Shown here: positions 7,161-17,897 of the stretch, piece by piece
Position numbering within the stretch: the stretch's first letter is position 1
Layout of the letters: every line of letters starts with the position of its first letter
Origin: an uncultured Kangiella sp.
GTDB lineage: Bacteria; Pseudomonadota; Gammaproteobacteria; Enterobacterales; Kangiellaceae
NCBI GenBank assembly: GCA_950096615.1
Contig: CATNCP010000032.1
Coordinates: 1-33,067 of the forward strand
DNA: 33,067 nt
Reading direction: 5' to 3'
Notes under the pieces: generated by a model
What the model saw: the letters and a program-made list of their open reading frames with translations, nothing else
The model's database searches: none
Told to the model about the DNA's origin: nothing
Made by a program: the position numbers and the translations under genes

Positions 7161-7592
7161 ATGAAAACGATCAAGCGACAAGCTTTATTACCCTATTCAG
7201 CTAGGCAGATGTTTGAACTGGTTGATGACATTAATAAATACCCAGAGTTTTTGCCTAACTGTACTGGAGCGGCAGAAATAGAGAGGGGTGAAGGCCGGGT
7301 TGTTGCAAGCTTAGCGGTTTCTAAAGGTGGTTTTGAGAAGCAATTTACAACAAAAAACACCAATAACCCCTATAGTAGTATTGATATGGAGCTAGTTAAT
7401 GGTCCATTCAAGCACTTAACAGGACAGTGGAGCTTTACGGCATTGGATGAAAAAGCTTGCAAGATTGAGCTAGAAGTTTGCTTTGAGTTCTCTAACATGC
7501 TAACTAGTATGGCTTTTGGCAGTATTTTCAATCATCTGGCTGAGTCTTTTGTCGAAGCTTTCTCCGACCGAGCAAAACAAGTTTATGGTTAG
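7161..7592 (+). CDS. ratA: RatA/Coq10-type START-fold protein
   Basis: This is a polyketide-cyclase-like (START-fold) protein of 143 residues. Members are described as ubiquinone-binding Coq10 homologues, and in E. coli as RatA, which was reported to block association of the 50S subunit. The sequence MKTIKRQALLPYSARQMFEL and VDDINKYPEFLPNC is typical of the N-terminus, and FNHLAESFVEAFSDRAKQVY of the C-terminal helix. Placement opposite smpB and before rnfH is the conserved context. Which of the two reported roles is the physiological one cannot be told from sequence. Confidence 0.9.
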   Translation: MKTIKRQALLPYSARQMFELVDDINKYPEFLPNCTGAAEIERGEGRVVASLAVSKGGFEKQFTTKNTNNPYSSIDMELVNGPFKHLTGQWSFTALDEKACKIELEVCFEFSNMLTSMAFGSIFNHLAESFVEAFSDRAKQVYG

Positions 7593-7606
7593 CTAGGAAG
7601 TAACGA

Positions 7607-8008
7607 ATGTCTGATTCTAAGCAAGCAGCAGAGCAAGAAAATGAACACAGGATCAATGTTGAGGTTTGCTATGCTCTTCCTGAAAAGCAGACTTTGCTTC
7701 GCGTTACTGTTAATGCAGAGGCCACTATTAAACAGATAATAGAAGCTTCAGGAGTCTTGGAGCAACACCCCTCTATTAGCTTGGCTGACAATAAAGTTGG
7801 TGTTTTTAGCAGATTATCTAAGTTGGGTGATACGGTACATGATGGAGACAGGATTGAAATCTACCGACCGTTATTGATTGATCCCAAAGAAGTTAGGAAA
7901 GAGCGAGCCCTGAAAGCGAAGCAGGATGCCGAAAAGGCAGGTAAGAATATCTCTAAAAAGAGTACTTCCGAGAAGAGTACTCTCGAAAAGAATAAAAAGG
8001 AAACCTAG
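7607..8008 (+). CDS. rnfH: RnfH/RatB family ubiquitin-like small protein
   Basis: The product (133 residues) belongs to the UPF0125/RnfH family with a beta-grasp, ubiquitin-like fold. Family features are [40 protein letters not shown] and [18 protein letters not shown]. The name comes from rnf clusters, but this gene lies in the ratA context, where it is called ratB; no rnf genes are near. The C-terminal 35 residues are a lysine-rich extension that includes two tandem KST[SL]E units. It follows ratA by 14 bases and its stop codon directly abuts the waaA start, so the genes are likely translated in a coupled way. Confidence 0.88.
   Translation: MSDSKQAAEQENEHRINVEVCYALPEKQTLLRVTVNAEATIKQIIEASGVLEQHPSISLADNKVGVFSRLSKLGDTVHDGDRIEIYRPLLIDPKEVRKERALKAKQDAEKAGKNISKKSTSEKSTLEKNKKET
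7958..7987 (+). repeat. Tandem 15-base repeat in the rnfH 3' end
   Basis: Two adjacent in-frame units, AAGAGTACTTCCGAG and AAGAGTACTCTCGAA, encode KSTSE and KSTLE. Twelve of fifteen bases agree. It looks like slippage in a disordered lysine-rich tail and may vary between strains. Confidence 0.7.
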
Positions 8009-9262
8009 TTGTTACGTTATCTTTATACATTTATTTATTATCTTTGTGCACCTTTGTTGTGTATTCGATGGGTTTATAAGAGTTTCAAACCCCCCCAATA
8101 CCGAGAACCAATGCGTGAGCGATTCGGCTTTGTCGCACGCCAAAAAAAAGAGTCCATCTGGTTTCATGCAGTTTCGATGGGCGAATCTATTGCTGCCAAA
8201 GCTATTATCAATGAACTATTAGAGGAAAAAGCTGATTTAAATATTGTAGTGACAACCACAACACCAACGGGAGCCAGATTAATTCTCGAAGATATGGGTG
8301 ATAGGGTGACTCATCACTATTCTCCGTGCGACTTGCCGGGAACTATAAAGCGTTTTGCGAAAAGAATTAAACCGAGTGTATTAGTGATTATGGAGACGGA
8401 ATTATGGCCGAATTGGCTATATCATATGAAAAAGGCTGGCGTCCCTATTATCTTGGCAAATGCTCGAATGTCTCGCAAGTCCGCCAATAATTACTTAAAA
8501 ATAGAGTCTTTAATTAATGAAATGATGAGTGCTTTTTCTTTAGTCTTAGCTGTTTGCGAGGCTGATGCTCAGCGATTCATCTCCCTGGGAGTGGACGCCG
8601 AGCGGAGTAGGGTGACGGGAAATATAAAGTTTGATCAAGCATTCGATGTTAATGAAGAAAATGGTTACTACCTGCCATGGAGTGAACGGAAAACGCTAGT
8701 ATGGCTAGCAGCAAGTACACATAGAGGTGAGGACCAGATCTTATTATTAGCTCACAAAAAGGTGCTGGAAAAGCTTCCTCAAGCAAAGTTAATTATAGTG
8801 CCTAGGCATCCTGAGCGTTTTGATGAAGTAGAGCATTTGATACAAGAGAGTGGGTTTAGTTTTGCGCGACGTTCCCAGCCTGACACGTGGCGTGAATCGA
8901 CAGATGTGCTTTTGGGGGATAGCATGGGAGAGTTGATGTTAGCTTATCAGTTATCTGATGTAGCATTTGTTGCGGGAAGCCTTGTGCCAATTGGAGGGCA
9001 CAATGTGATTGAGCCTGCGATGTTAGGAAAGCCCGTTCTATCAGGCCCCTACGTGCACAACTTCCAAGAAATATTCCATGAGTTAGAAAGTCAAGGCGGA
9101 GCCTTGCAAGCTTCAACTGATGGCGAAATCAGTGAGTTGGTCGTTGATTTACTGGAGAATGAAAACCGAAGAAATGCAGTGGGAAGTAACGCTAAAAAGG
9201 TTGTTGAAAAGAGCCGAGGCGCATTAAAGCGCACTGTTAAGGAGTTAGAGCCTTTCCTCTAA
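8009..9262 (+). CDS. waaA: 3-deoxy-D-manno-octulosonic acid (Kdo) transferase
   Basis: WaaA (KdtA) is an inner-membrane glycosyltransferase that transfers Kdo from CMP-Kdo to the lipid A precursor lipid IVA, an essential step in LPS core synthesis. The product is 417 residues, normal for the family. An N-terminal membrane helix (YTFIYYLCAPLLCIRWVY) is followed by the GT30 domain: WFHAVSMGES, where Glu59 corresponds to the proposed catalytic acid, TTTTPTGARLI, METELWPNWL, LANARMS, and the donor-binding part with AASTHRGEDQ, IIVPRHPERF and GGHNVIEPAMLGKPVLSGPY. The start is a TTG placed immediately after the rnfH stop, with AAGGAA upstream. Whether it adds one or two Kdo residues cannot be read from sequence. 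Confidence 0.95.
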   Translation: MLRYLYTFIYYLCAPLLCIRWVYKSFKPPQYREPMRERFGFVARQKKESIWFHAVSMGESIAAKAIINELLEEKADLNIVVTTTTPTGARLILEDMGDRVTHHYSPCDLPGTIKRFAKRIKPSVLVIMETELWPNWLYHMKKAGVPIILANARMSRKSANNYLKIESLINEMMSAFSLVLAVCEADAQRFISLGVDAERSRVTGNIKFDQAFDVNEENGYYLPWSERKTLVWLAASTHRGEDQILLLAHKKVLEKLPQAKLIIVPRHPERFDEVEHLIQESGFSFARRSQPDTWRESTDVLLGDSMGELMLAYQLSDVAFVAGSLVPIGGHNVIEPAMLGKPVLSGPYVHNFQEIFHELESQGGALQASTDGEISELVVDLLENENRRNAVGSNAKKVVEKSRGALKRTVKELEPFL

Positions 9263-9292
9263 CGCTGAATATTTGGCGAGGAGAAAGGCTCT
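9247..9292. terminator. Hairpin between convergent waaA and tolC
   Basis: AGAGCCTTTC at the end of waaA pairs perfectly with GAAAGGCTCT downstream, extended by CTC/GAG after a two-base bulge; the loop is about 18 bases. It lies between two convergent genes, where a shared terminator would be expected. There is no clear T-run on either strand, so intrinsic termination is not certain. Confidence 0.45.
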
Positions 9293-9301
9293 TGAGAACT
9301 G

Positions 9302-10702
9302 TTAGTTGTTAACTAACCATTGATTGACTTGCTCTATGTCTTGTTCGGTTAAGGTGCCAACGGCTTGCTTCAGCTTTAAGCCGTTAATCAAGTAATTGAA
9401 CTTAGCCTGACTTAAAGAGCGCTCGGCAGCATAAACGGCCCGGGTTGCTTGTAATACATCAATAATATTACGTGTTCCCGCTTGGTATCCATCCTGTGTC
9501 GCTTCTAAAGAGCTCTGGCTTGACTCTAAAACTCGCGTGTTGGCGTTGAATGACTGAATAGATGCTTCTAGTGTTGTATAAGCCGAACGAACGTTCTTTT
9601 GGATAGCTCGAGTGTTTTGCTCCAGCTCGTGGGTGGTTCGTAAATAACTCTGCTTCGCTTTCTCAGTTTGAGCAGAAGTGCGAAGCCCTGAAAACAGAGG
9701 CACAGATATTGTGACGCTTGCCTGATAGCCATCTGAAAGTTGGGATGACGTGAAGGTTGAACCTGGAGGTGCTGGCGTTGGGCCTGATACACCTTGTGGG
9801 AAAACACGGTCGGTATCACTGTCACGGTCTGAGTAATTGACGCTGAAATTCGCCCTTGGATAGTGGCCACTACGGTTACGCTTTACTTCATCTCGGGCAA
9901 CACGAACGTTCATTTGTTGCGCTTTTAAGCCAAGGTTTGATTCTGTGGCCACTCGCATCCAATCATCCATATTAGCTGGCTTCGGTGACTCCATAGAAAT
10001 GGAGTTACCGACATCTTCTAGCTCGCTATAATATTGGCCTGTGACTTCTCTAAGCGCTTCTTGAGCGTTAATAAGGGCCGTTTCTTGATTAATCTCATTG
10101 GCGACTGCCTGGTCATAGTTGGCTTGAGCATTTAAGAAGTCAGTTGCATTGGCTAAGCCAGACTCGTATTGCTCACGGGTTAGGTCTAATTGCTTTTGTA
10201 AGGCTGACTTTTCATTTTGAGTGATTTCAAGTGATTCTTCCGCCGCTAAAACGTTCAAATAAGCCTGTGTGGTTCTTAGCATTAGACTCTGTAAGTTCGA
10301 TGCATGGGTTAATTCAGCTGCTCTAACTCGCATTTCGGACTGGTCAAGAGCGATCCACTGCCCCCAGTCAAATAACACTTGGTCGAGTTGAATGGCGTAA
10401 GTCGTCGTATTCACTTCACTGTTAAAAGGATCCGATGGGCTTCCATCAAGACCTTGCCCTTCGTTATCAAAGTCGGAGCGTGAACGGCTAACGCTACCAC
10501 CAATCTGAGGTAATAAACTCGAGCGAGAAATGCGATAATCTTGTTCGGTAGCTTTGAGATTCGCTTCGCTAATCTTGTATTGCGTATCATTAGCTAAAGC
10601 GTCTTTATAAACCGTGAGTAAGTCGGTATTAGCGATACTGGCATTGGCTATGCCGCTAAGAAGTGCTGCTGCAAGAACTTTATAAGTTGTTGTCATTTTC
10701 AT
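9302..10702 (-). CDS. tolC: TolC family outer membrane efflux protein
   Basis: TolC trimers form the outer membrane and periplasmic duct for type I secretion and tripartite drug efflux. I chose the ATG at 10702 (MKMTTTYKVLAAALLSGIAN), with GAAGAG upstream; a TTG one codon earlier is weaker. The product is 466 residues. It has a Sec signal peptide with likely cleavage near residue 24 (ANASIA). The mature protein shows the duplicated helix-strand architecture of the family: LLTVYKDALANDTQYKI at the start and SSLLPQIGGSV, with the second half carrying RANFSVNYSDRDS, TISVPLFSGL and GYQAGTRNIIDVLQATRAVY. No inner membrane pump or fusion-protein gene is adjacent. The methyltransferase-like gene lies upstream on the same strand. 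Confidence 0.93.
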   Translation of the reverse strand: MKMTTTYKVLAAALLSGIANASIANTDLLTVYKDALANDTQYKISEANLKATEQDYRISRSSLLPQIGGSVSRSRSDFDNEGQGLDGSPSDPFNSEVNTTTYAIQLDQVLFDWGQWIALDQSEMRVRAAELTHASNLQSLMLRTTQAYLNVLAAEESLEITQNEKSALQKQLDLTREQYESGLANATDFLNAQANYDQAVANEINQETALINAQEALREVTGQYYSELEDVGNSISMESPKPANMDDWMRVATESNLGLKAQQMNVRVARDEVKRNRSGHYPRANFSVNYSDRDSDTDRVFPQGVSGPTPAPPGSTFTSSQLSDGYQASVTISVPLFSGLRTSAQTEKAKQSYLRTTHELEQNTRAIQKNVRSAYTTLEASIQSFNANTRVLESSQSSLEATQDGYQAGTRNIIDVLQATRAVYAAERSLSQAKFNYLINGLKLKQAVGTLTEQDIEQVNQWLVNN

Positions 10703-10758
10703 CAAAATCGTCTCTTCAGTATTATCTTGTTTCTACAGTGGTATCCATAACTGCAGTA

Positions 10759-11427
10759 TTAAAAATCAAATTGAGGTTTAGGCTTACTATTAATTAAGCT
10801 GGGTATTACGGTTTCGTATAGGCTTTCATAGTGCCACTCATCTTCACTTAAGCGAGTAATCAGCTGTGCTTTCATTGCTGGCTCAGTGCCAGTAACGCAG
10901 AATAAGCGACCGCCAACCTTCAGGTGAGCAAGGTATTGTTCAGGGAGTTGATAATAACTCCCAGTAATAGCAATAACGTCATAAGGTTTGTGGTGAGGCC
11001 AGCCATTAACGGCATCACCTTCTTCAAATTCAATATTAGTCAATCCGAGCTCTTCGGTTACCTTGCTCGCTTTTTCAATAAATTCTTCAATGATATCAAC
11101 GCTATAAACCATTTCGGCTAGGCTAGCTAGTAGTGCTGTGCAATAACCAGTTCCTGTCCCAATTTCAAGCACAGTATCGGTAGGTTTTATCGCCAAAGCT
11201 TGCAACATTCGAGCCTCTTCTTTAGGCGTCATCATGATCTGGCTATGGCCGATATTAATTTGAGTGTCAGCGTAAGCGATAGATTTATAACGTTTGGGCA
11301 CAAATCTATCACGAGCAAGACCATGAATCTTATCCAGCACACGCTGGTCGAGCACATTCCATGGCCTAATTTGCTGTTCAACCATATTATGCCTAGCGAT
11401 CTCAAAGTCGGTTGCTGCGCTTGTCAT
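10759..11427 (-). CDS. Protein-L-isoaspartate O-methyltransferase-like protein (divergent)
   Basis: The product (222 residues) is a class I SAM-dependent methyltransferase related to Pcm, which repairs isoaspartyl damage. The SAM loop is VLEIGTGTGYCTALLA (86-101), the acidic end of strand 2 is VYSVDI, and FEEGDAVNGWP and YDVIAITGSY follow. In canonical Pcm the active-site loop has a TISQP-like motif before the SAM loop; here the region reads GHSQIMMTPKEEARML, so that motif is altered and the true substrate is uncertain. I chose ATG 11427 because GAGG lies five bases upstream; a GTG one codon earlier has poor spacing. It is 56 bases upstream of tolC in the same direction and could share its transcript. 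Confidence 0.8.
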   Translation of the reverse strand: MTSAATDFEIARHNMVEQQIRPWNVLDQRVLDKIHGLARDRFVPKRYKSIAYADTQINIGHSQIMMTPKEEARMLQALAIKPTDTVLEIGTGTGYCTALLASLAEMVYSVDIIEEFIEKASKVTEELGLTNIEFEEGDAVNGWPHHKPYDVIAITGSYYQLPEQYLAHLKVGGRLFCVTGTEPAMKAQLITRLSEDEWHYESLYETVIPSLINSKPKPQFDF

Positions 11428-11618
11428 CACTACCTCACTTAGTTAAAGTCCTACGACTTTTCATTGTGATTCTATAACCTAATAATAAGTACAAAGAATA
11501 GTCATTTCTGATATTTCAAACAACACGCTAAGTGTAACAGATTATGAAAGAGTGATATGCTCAATTTGGTTAAGCTAAGGTAAAGATTGGAGCGTTAACA
11601 TAGAGAGGACAGTGTTTA

Positions 11619-12218
11619 ATGACGCAGTTTACAAAGGATGACGTAAAGTTTATTGCTGAAGAGGAGCTCTACCAAGGCTTCTTTTCCATGAAAAAATACC
11701 GCTATCAGCATCGTCGCTACCAAGGTGATTGGAGTCCTGTGGTTGAGCGAGAAGTTTTTGAGCGAGGTAACGCGGTTGGTGTTTTGCTCTACGATCCCAT
11801 GAAAGATAGATTTGTCATGGTTGAACAGTGTCGCCCTGGAGCTATGCCGGGCGATGAGTCTCCATGGTTAATTGAAATTGTTGCGGGAATGGTTGAAGAG
11901 GGGGAAAGCCCTGAGCAGGTGGCCAGTCGAGAGGCTCAGGAAGAGGCGGGGTGCGAGGTTCAGTCCTTAACGCCCTTGCCGGGTTACTGGGTGAGCCCCG
12001 GTGGGACAACTGAATATGTGGACTTATTCTTAGGGATTGTGGATAGTGATGATGTAGCTCAGTTTGCTGGATTAGAGACCGAACATGAAGACATTAAAGT
12101 GCTGGTCATGGAGCGAGCGGGGCTGTTAGAACTGTTGCAGCAGGGGCGTATTAATAACGCCATGGCTATAATTGCGGTACAATGGTTTTTAATGAATGAG
12201 GGAACGTTAGGGTTGTAA
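11619..12218 (+). CDS. nudF: ADP-ribose pyrophosphatase (Nudix hydrolase)
   Basis: NudF splits ADP-ribose into AMP and ribose 5-phosphate, removing a reactive by-product of NAD turnover. The product is 199 residues against 209 in E. coli. The Nudix box runs at 90-112: G, five residues, E, seven residues, then REAQEEAG, which fits the consensus fully. The following PGYWVSPGGTTEYVDLFLG is characteristic of the ADP-ribose branch. AGAGGA stands upstream of the ATG. It heads the nudF-yqiB-cpdA run found in E. coli next to divergent tolC; here the methyltransferase-like gene intervenes. Confidence 0.93.
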   Translation: MTQFTKDDVKFIAEEELYQGFFSMKKYRYQHRRYQGDWSPVVEREVFERGNAVGVLLYDPMKDRFVMVEQCRPGAMPGDESPWLIEIVAGMVEEGESPEQVASREAQEEAGCEVQSLTPLPGYWVSPGGTTEYVDLFLGIVDSDDVAQFAGLETEHEDIKVLVMERAGLLELLQQGRINNAMAIIAVQWFLMNEGTLGL

Positions 12219-12250
12219 TGGTTGAATGATAAAGAGTAATTGAGAGAAAA

Positions 12251-12706
12251 ATGACACGAGTTAGACGTAAATACATTCCCGATCTAAAAGAGTTTATGGC
12301 TCTTTGTGCTAACAATTATGCCAAAATGACTCGGATTGTGAACTTGGCTGAGGTTGAACTCGGCCAGTCTTTCTCTATAGCTATCGACAATCAGCCAAAT
12401 TTGTTAATTACCTTGAAACAGCAGAGCCAACATACCGCCACTTATGAATTAGAGCAGGAGTCGGCGCAAGTCGGTCTAAAGCGACGTTATTTAGTCCGCT
12501 TGTACCATGATGCTAAGGTAGCAGAAGTCCTGTCTGGATTGAACAAAGGTATGCTTCCTCCGGTATTCCCCTATCCTAATGAGCAGATGAAACAACCCGA
12601 TGAAAAAATTCAACTCAACCGATTTTTGTCAGAATGGTTAAATTTTTGTTTGGAATTTGGGCAATCTCACAGTTTATACAAGACCCAATTGGTTTTTTTT
12701 GATTAG
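12251..12706 (+). CDS. yqiB: DUF1249 protein (YqiB-like)
   Basis: This 151-residue protein belongs to the DUF1249 family, whose function is unknown. Typical features are YIPDLKEFMALCANNYAKM near the N-terminus, RYLVRLYHDAKVAEV in the middle, and FPYPNEQMKQPDEKIQLNRF followed by LSEWLNFCLEFGQSH. It has no signal peptide or membrane segment, so it is cytoplasmic. It lies between nudF and cpdA as in E. coli. That conserved placement suggests a role tied to nucleotide metabolism, but this is only inference. Confidence 0.88.
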   Translation: MTRVRRKYIPDLKEFMALCANNYAKMTRIVNLAEVELGQSFSIAIDNQPNLLITLKQQSQHTATYELEQESAQVGLKRRYLVRLYHDAKVAEVLSGLNKGMLPPVFPYPNEQMKQPDEKIQLNRFLSEWLNFCLEFGQSHSLYKTQLVFFD

Positions 12707-12748
12707 AAATCAAGCGATAATAACAATTAAGTAATAAGAGGGTACGGT

Positions 12749-13573
12749 TTGAGTCAAGAGCAAACGCGTCTTTTTGTAGGACGCTCTAATATGAAAATAC
12801 TGCATTTGTCCGATCCACATTTATTTGCGGATGATTCGTCGACTTTGCTTGGTGTGAATACCAATGAAAGTTTGCAGGCAGTATTGGACGATATTAGGCG
12901 TCGTAACATTACTCCAGACCTGTTTGTGGTGACTGGCGATATCTCTCAAGATTACACGCCTGAGTCCTATCAGAAGTTCGTTGATTACCTGGCACCCTTT
13001 AACAAGCCGGTGCTGAGCTTGGCCGGCAATCACGACGAAAGGCCAAAACTAAAACAATACCTATCCAAGTCACCTTTTACGACTGCTGAGCAAATGATTA
13101 CCGAGCATTGGCAATTATTGATGCTGAACAGCCATGTTCCCGGTAAAGTGTATGGTAACTTATCGGAAGAGGAGCTGTCTTGGTTGGAGTCATGTTTAGT
13201 GGATAACCGAGATTTACCGACCATGGTCTTCACCCACCATCATCCTATCCCTGTGGGAAGTCATTGGCTCGATCAGATTGGTATTGAAAACGGTCAGCAA
13301 CTGGTTAACTTGTTGTCGCAGCACTCACAGGTCAAGATGTGTGCCTTTGGACACGTTCACCAATCTACGGATCGTCACCATAAGCATATTAATTATTGTT
13401 CAGTTCCTTCGACTTGTGTTCAGTTCAAAAAGCACTCTGCTGACTTTTCTGCCAGCCAAGAAAAACCTGGTTATAATTTATACGACTGTGCTAGCGATGG
13501 GCAAATTACAGTGAATAGTTTTCGTGTTGACAACTATTTACCGTCGGTCAATATGGCCATTTCAGGGTACTAA
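12749..13573 (+). CDS. cpdA: 3',5'-cyclic-AMP phosphodiesterase
   Basis: CpdA hydrolyses cAMP to AMP and so tunes CRP signalling. The product is 274 residues. The class III calcineurin-like metallophosphoesterase motifs are all present: LSDPHLF (D22, H24), VTGDISQDYTPESY (D64), LAGNHDER (N94, H95), FTHHHP and FGHVHQ. The start is a TTG with GAGG seven bases upstream. This gives a 14-residue lead before KILHLSDPHLF, like the lead in E. coli CpdA. An internal ATG at 12791 is the alternative. E. coli has yqiA between cpdA and parE; here parE follows directly after 161 non-coding bases. Confidence 0.92.
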   Translation: MSQEQTRLFVGRSNMKILHLSDPHLFADDSSTLLGVNTNESLQAVLDDIRRRNITPDLFVVTGDISQDYTPESYQKFVDYLAPFNKPVLSLAGNHDERPKLKQYLSKSPFTTAEQMITEHWQLLMLNSHVPGKVYGNLSEEELSWLESCLVDNRDLPTMVFTHHHPIPVGSHWLDQIGIENGQQLVNLLSQHSQVKMCAFGHVHQSTDRHHKHINYCSVPSTCVQFKKHSADFSASQEKPGYNLYDCASDGQITVNSFRVDNYLPSVNMAISGY

Positions 13574-13728
13574 CAGCCTCAAATACTGCTCAGATTCGAT
13601 TCACTTCTTTTAATATCCTTCGCAAAAATATTTTGCTTGCACAAAGAGATCTGCCTTTATAGGATAAGGCGATATAACAATATATAGCGTCTTATAGACT
13701 CAACCAGCACAAATCACATAGAACATAA

Positions 13729-15630
<1,902 letters not shown>

Positions 15631-15647
15631 ACGAATAGTGAGTTAAC

Positions 15648-17897
15648 GTGGAAGAAATAGATTACGAAGGTATTGAGAAACGTTCTCTAGCCGAATTTAC
15701 TGAGCAGGCGTACTTAAACTATTCGATGTACGTCATTATGGATCGCGCTTTGCCTCATATTGGTGATGGCTTAAAGCCTGTGCAGCGACGTATCGTTTAT
15801 GCCATGAGTGAGCTTGGCTTAAAGGCGACTGCAAAATATAAGAAGTCTGCGCGGACCGTTGGTGATGTGTTAGGTAAGTTCCACCCGCATGGTGACTCTG
15901 CCTGCTATGAAGCTATGGTGTTGATGGCGCAGCCATTTTCTTATCGTTACCCGTTAGTTGATGGGCAAGGTAACTGGGGCGCTCCGGATGACCCTAAGTC
16001 GTTCGCTGCAATGCGTTACACCGAATCTCGCTTAGCGGCTTATTCTGATGTTTTATTAAAAGAAGTTTCGCAGGGTACGGTTGACTGGGTTCCTAACTTT
16101 GACGGCACTATGAAAGAGCCGAAAGTGCTACCTGCACGGGCACCGAACTTACTTTTAAATGGTACGACAGGTATTGCCGTAGGTATGGCGACAGATGTTC
16201 CACCGCATAATCTGACTGAAGTAGCTAATGCGTGTATCCATATGCTGGATAACCCAAAAGCAAAGGTTGAAGATTTAATGGAGCATGTACAAGGCCCTGA
16301 CTATCCAACCGATGCAGAGATTATCACGCCAAAAGCGGATATCGTGGAAATGTATCAGAAAGGGCGTGGCTCTATCCGTATGCGCGCCTACTTTGAAAAA
16401 GAAGACGGCGAGATCGTCATTACTGCCTTACCTCATCAAGCATCAGGTTCGAAAGTTCTGGAGCAAATCGCTGGTCAGATGCAGGCTAAAAAGCTGCCTA
16501 TGGTGAGTGACTTACGTGATGAGTCCGATCATGAAAACCCAACACGCTTGGTTATAGTGCCGCGCTCGAATCGGGTTGATACCGATGAGTTAATGAAGCA
16601 CTTATTCGCGACGACAGATTTAGAAAAAACATACCGCGTCAACATGAATATGATCGGTCTTGATGGTCGTCCACAGGTTAAAAACCTGCAAATGTTTGTT
16701 AAAGAGTGGTTGGAGTATCGTTTAGAAACGGTTCGACGTCGGTTGCAGTATCGCTTAGATAAAGTGATGGACCGCCTTCACATCTTGGATGGTTTACTGA
16801 TAGCTTATCTTAATATTGATGAAGTGATTCATATTATACGCACGGAAGATAAGCCGAAGCCTAAGTTAATGGAGCGCTTCAAGTTATCAGACACGCAAGC
16901 TGAAGCTATTTTAGAATTAAAGTTACGCCATTTAGCGAAACTTGAAGAGATGAAGATTAAAGGTGAACAAGCTGAACTCGAAGATGAAGCGGATTGGTTG
17001 CAGTTAACTCTCGGCTCAAAGCAACGCATGAAAACCGTTGTTAAGAAAGAACTTCAGGAAGTGGTGGAGGAGCATGGGGATGAGCGCCGTTCGCCTATCG
17101 TCGAACGTGAAGACGCTAAAGCATTATCGGAAACTGACTTGATCCCGACCGAACCTGTTACTGTTGTGTTGTCGGAGAAAGGCTGGGTGCGTTGCGCCAA
17201 GGGGCATGATATTGATGCTGCTGGAATGAATTATCGTTCGGGCGATACCTTCCTTGACGCTTCACAGGGCAAGAGTAATCAATATGCAGTATTCCTAGAC
17301 TCTACTGGACGCAGTTATTCATTGCTGGCCAACACACTTCCTTCGGCACGTGGCTTGGGTGAACCGGTTACTGGGCGCGTAAACCCTATCGCTGGAGCAG
17401 AGTTTCTAGCGACCATCATGGGTGAGGATGAAGATAAGTTGTTATTTTCATCCGACGCAGGTTACGGCTTTATCGCAAAGTTTAGTGATCTTGTATCAAA
17501 AACCAAGAACGGTAAGGCTTTCCTAAGCTTGCCATCTGGCGCTAAAGTGCTGAAGCCAAAGCGTGTACCGAGTGAAGGTGAGCTGTATTGTGTCGCTATC
17601 TCAAACGAAGGTCGTATGCTGGTGTTTCCACTGGAAGACTTACCAGAGCTGGCAAAAGGGAAGGGTAATAAGATTATCAGCATTCCTACCGCCCGCGCTA
17701 AAAGCCGTGAAGAGTTTATGGTGTCGGTAGCGGTGGTGGCTTCAGATGATAGCTTAGTGATTTACTCAGGTAAGCGTCATTTGACGTTAAAACCTAAAGA
17801 TCTTGAGCACTATCGCGGTGAAAGAGGTCGTCGTGGTAGCAAACTTCCTAGAGGGTTCCAGCGTGTAGATTCTATGGAAGTTGAAGCGGCTAACTAG
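15648..17897 (+). CDS. parC: DNA topoisomerase IV subunit A
   Basis: ParC cuts and rejoins the DNA gate segment. The product is 749 residues (752 in E. coli). The active-site tyrosine is Tyr124 in [10 protein letters not shown]. The quinolone-resistance region reads [15 protein letters not shown], with Ser84 and Glu88 at the positions of E. coli Ser80 and Glu84, so the usual resistance substitutions are absent. The C-terminal beta-pinwheel region runs from about residue 500. The start is GTG. It is cotranscribed with parE, and its stop overlaps the stop of the convergent smp gene by three bases, leaving no room for a terminator between them. Confidence 0.97.
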   Translation: MEEIDYEGIEKRSLAEFTEQAYLNYSMYVIMDRALPHIGDGLKPVQRRIVYAMSELGLKATAKYKKSARTVGDVLGKFHPHGDSACYEAMVLMAQPFSYRYPLVDGQGNWGAPDDPKSFAAMRYTESRLAAYSDVLLKEVSQGTVDWVPNFDGTMKEPKVLPARAPNLLLNGTTGIAVGMATDVPPHNLTEVANACIHMLDNPKAKVEDLMEHVQGPDYPTDAEIITPKADIVEMYQKGRGSIRMRAYFEKEDGEIVITALPHQASGSKVLEQIAGQMQAKKLPMVSDLRDESDHENPTRLVIVPRSNRVDTDELMKHLFATTDLEKTYRVNMNMIGLDGRPQVKNLQMFVKEWLEYRLETVRRRLQYRLDKVMDRLHILDGLLIAYLNIDEVIHIIRTEDKPKPKLMERFKLSDTQAEAILELKLRHLAKLEEMKIKGEQAELEDEADWLQLTLGSKQRMKTVVKKELQEVVEEHGDERRSPIVEREDAKALSETDLIPTEPVTVVLSEKGWVRCAKGHDIDAAGMNYRSGDTFLDASQGKSNQYAVFLDSTGRSYSLLANTLPSARGLGEPVTGRVNPIAGAEFLATIMGEDEDKLLFSSDAGYGFIAKFSDLVSKTKNGKAFLSLPSGAKVLKPKRVPSEGELYCVAISNEGRMLVFPLEDLPELAKGKGNKIISIPTARAKSREEFMVSVAVVASDDSLVIYSGKRHLTLKPKDLEHYRGERGRRGSKLPRGFQRVDSMEVEAAN

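Noticed and set aside
13620-13660. TTGCAC and TATAGG as a parE promoter
   Set aside because: The spacing of 15 bases and the poor -10 do not support a call, and other equally weak pairs exist in the gap.
16000-16030. Quinolone-resistance changes in ParC
   Set aside because: The relevant positions (Ser84, Glu88) have the susceptible-type residues and Tyr124 is normal.
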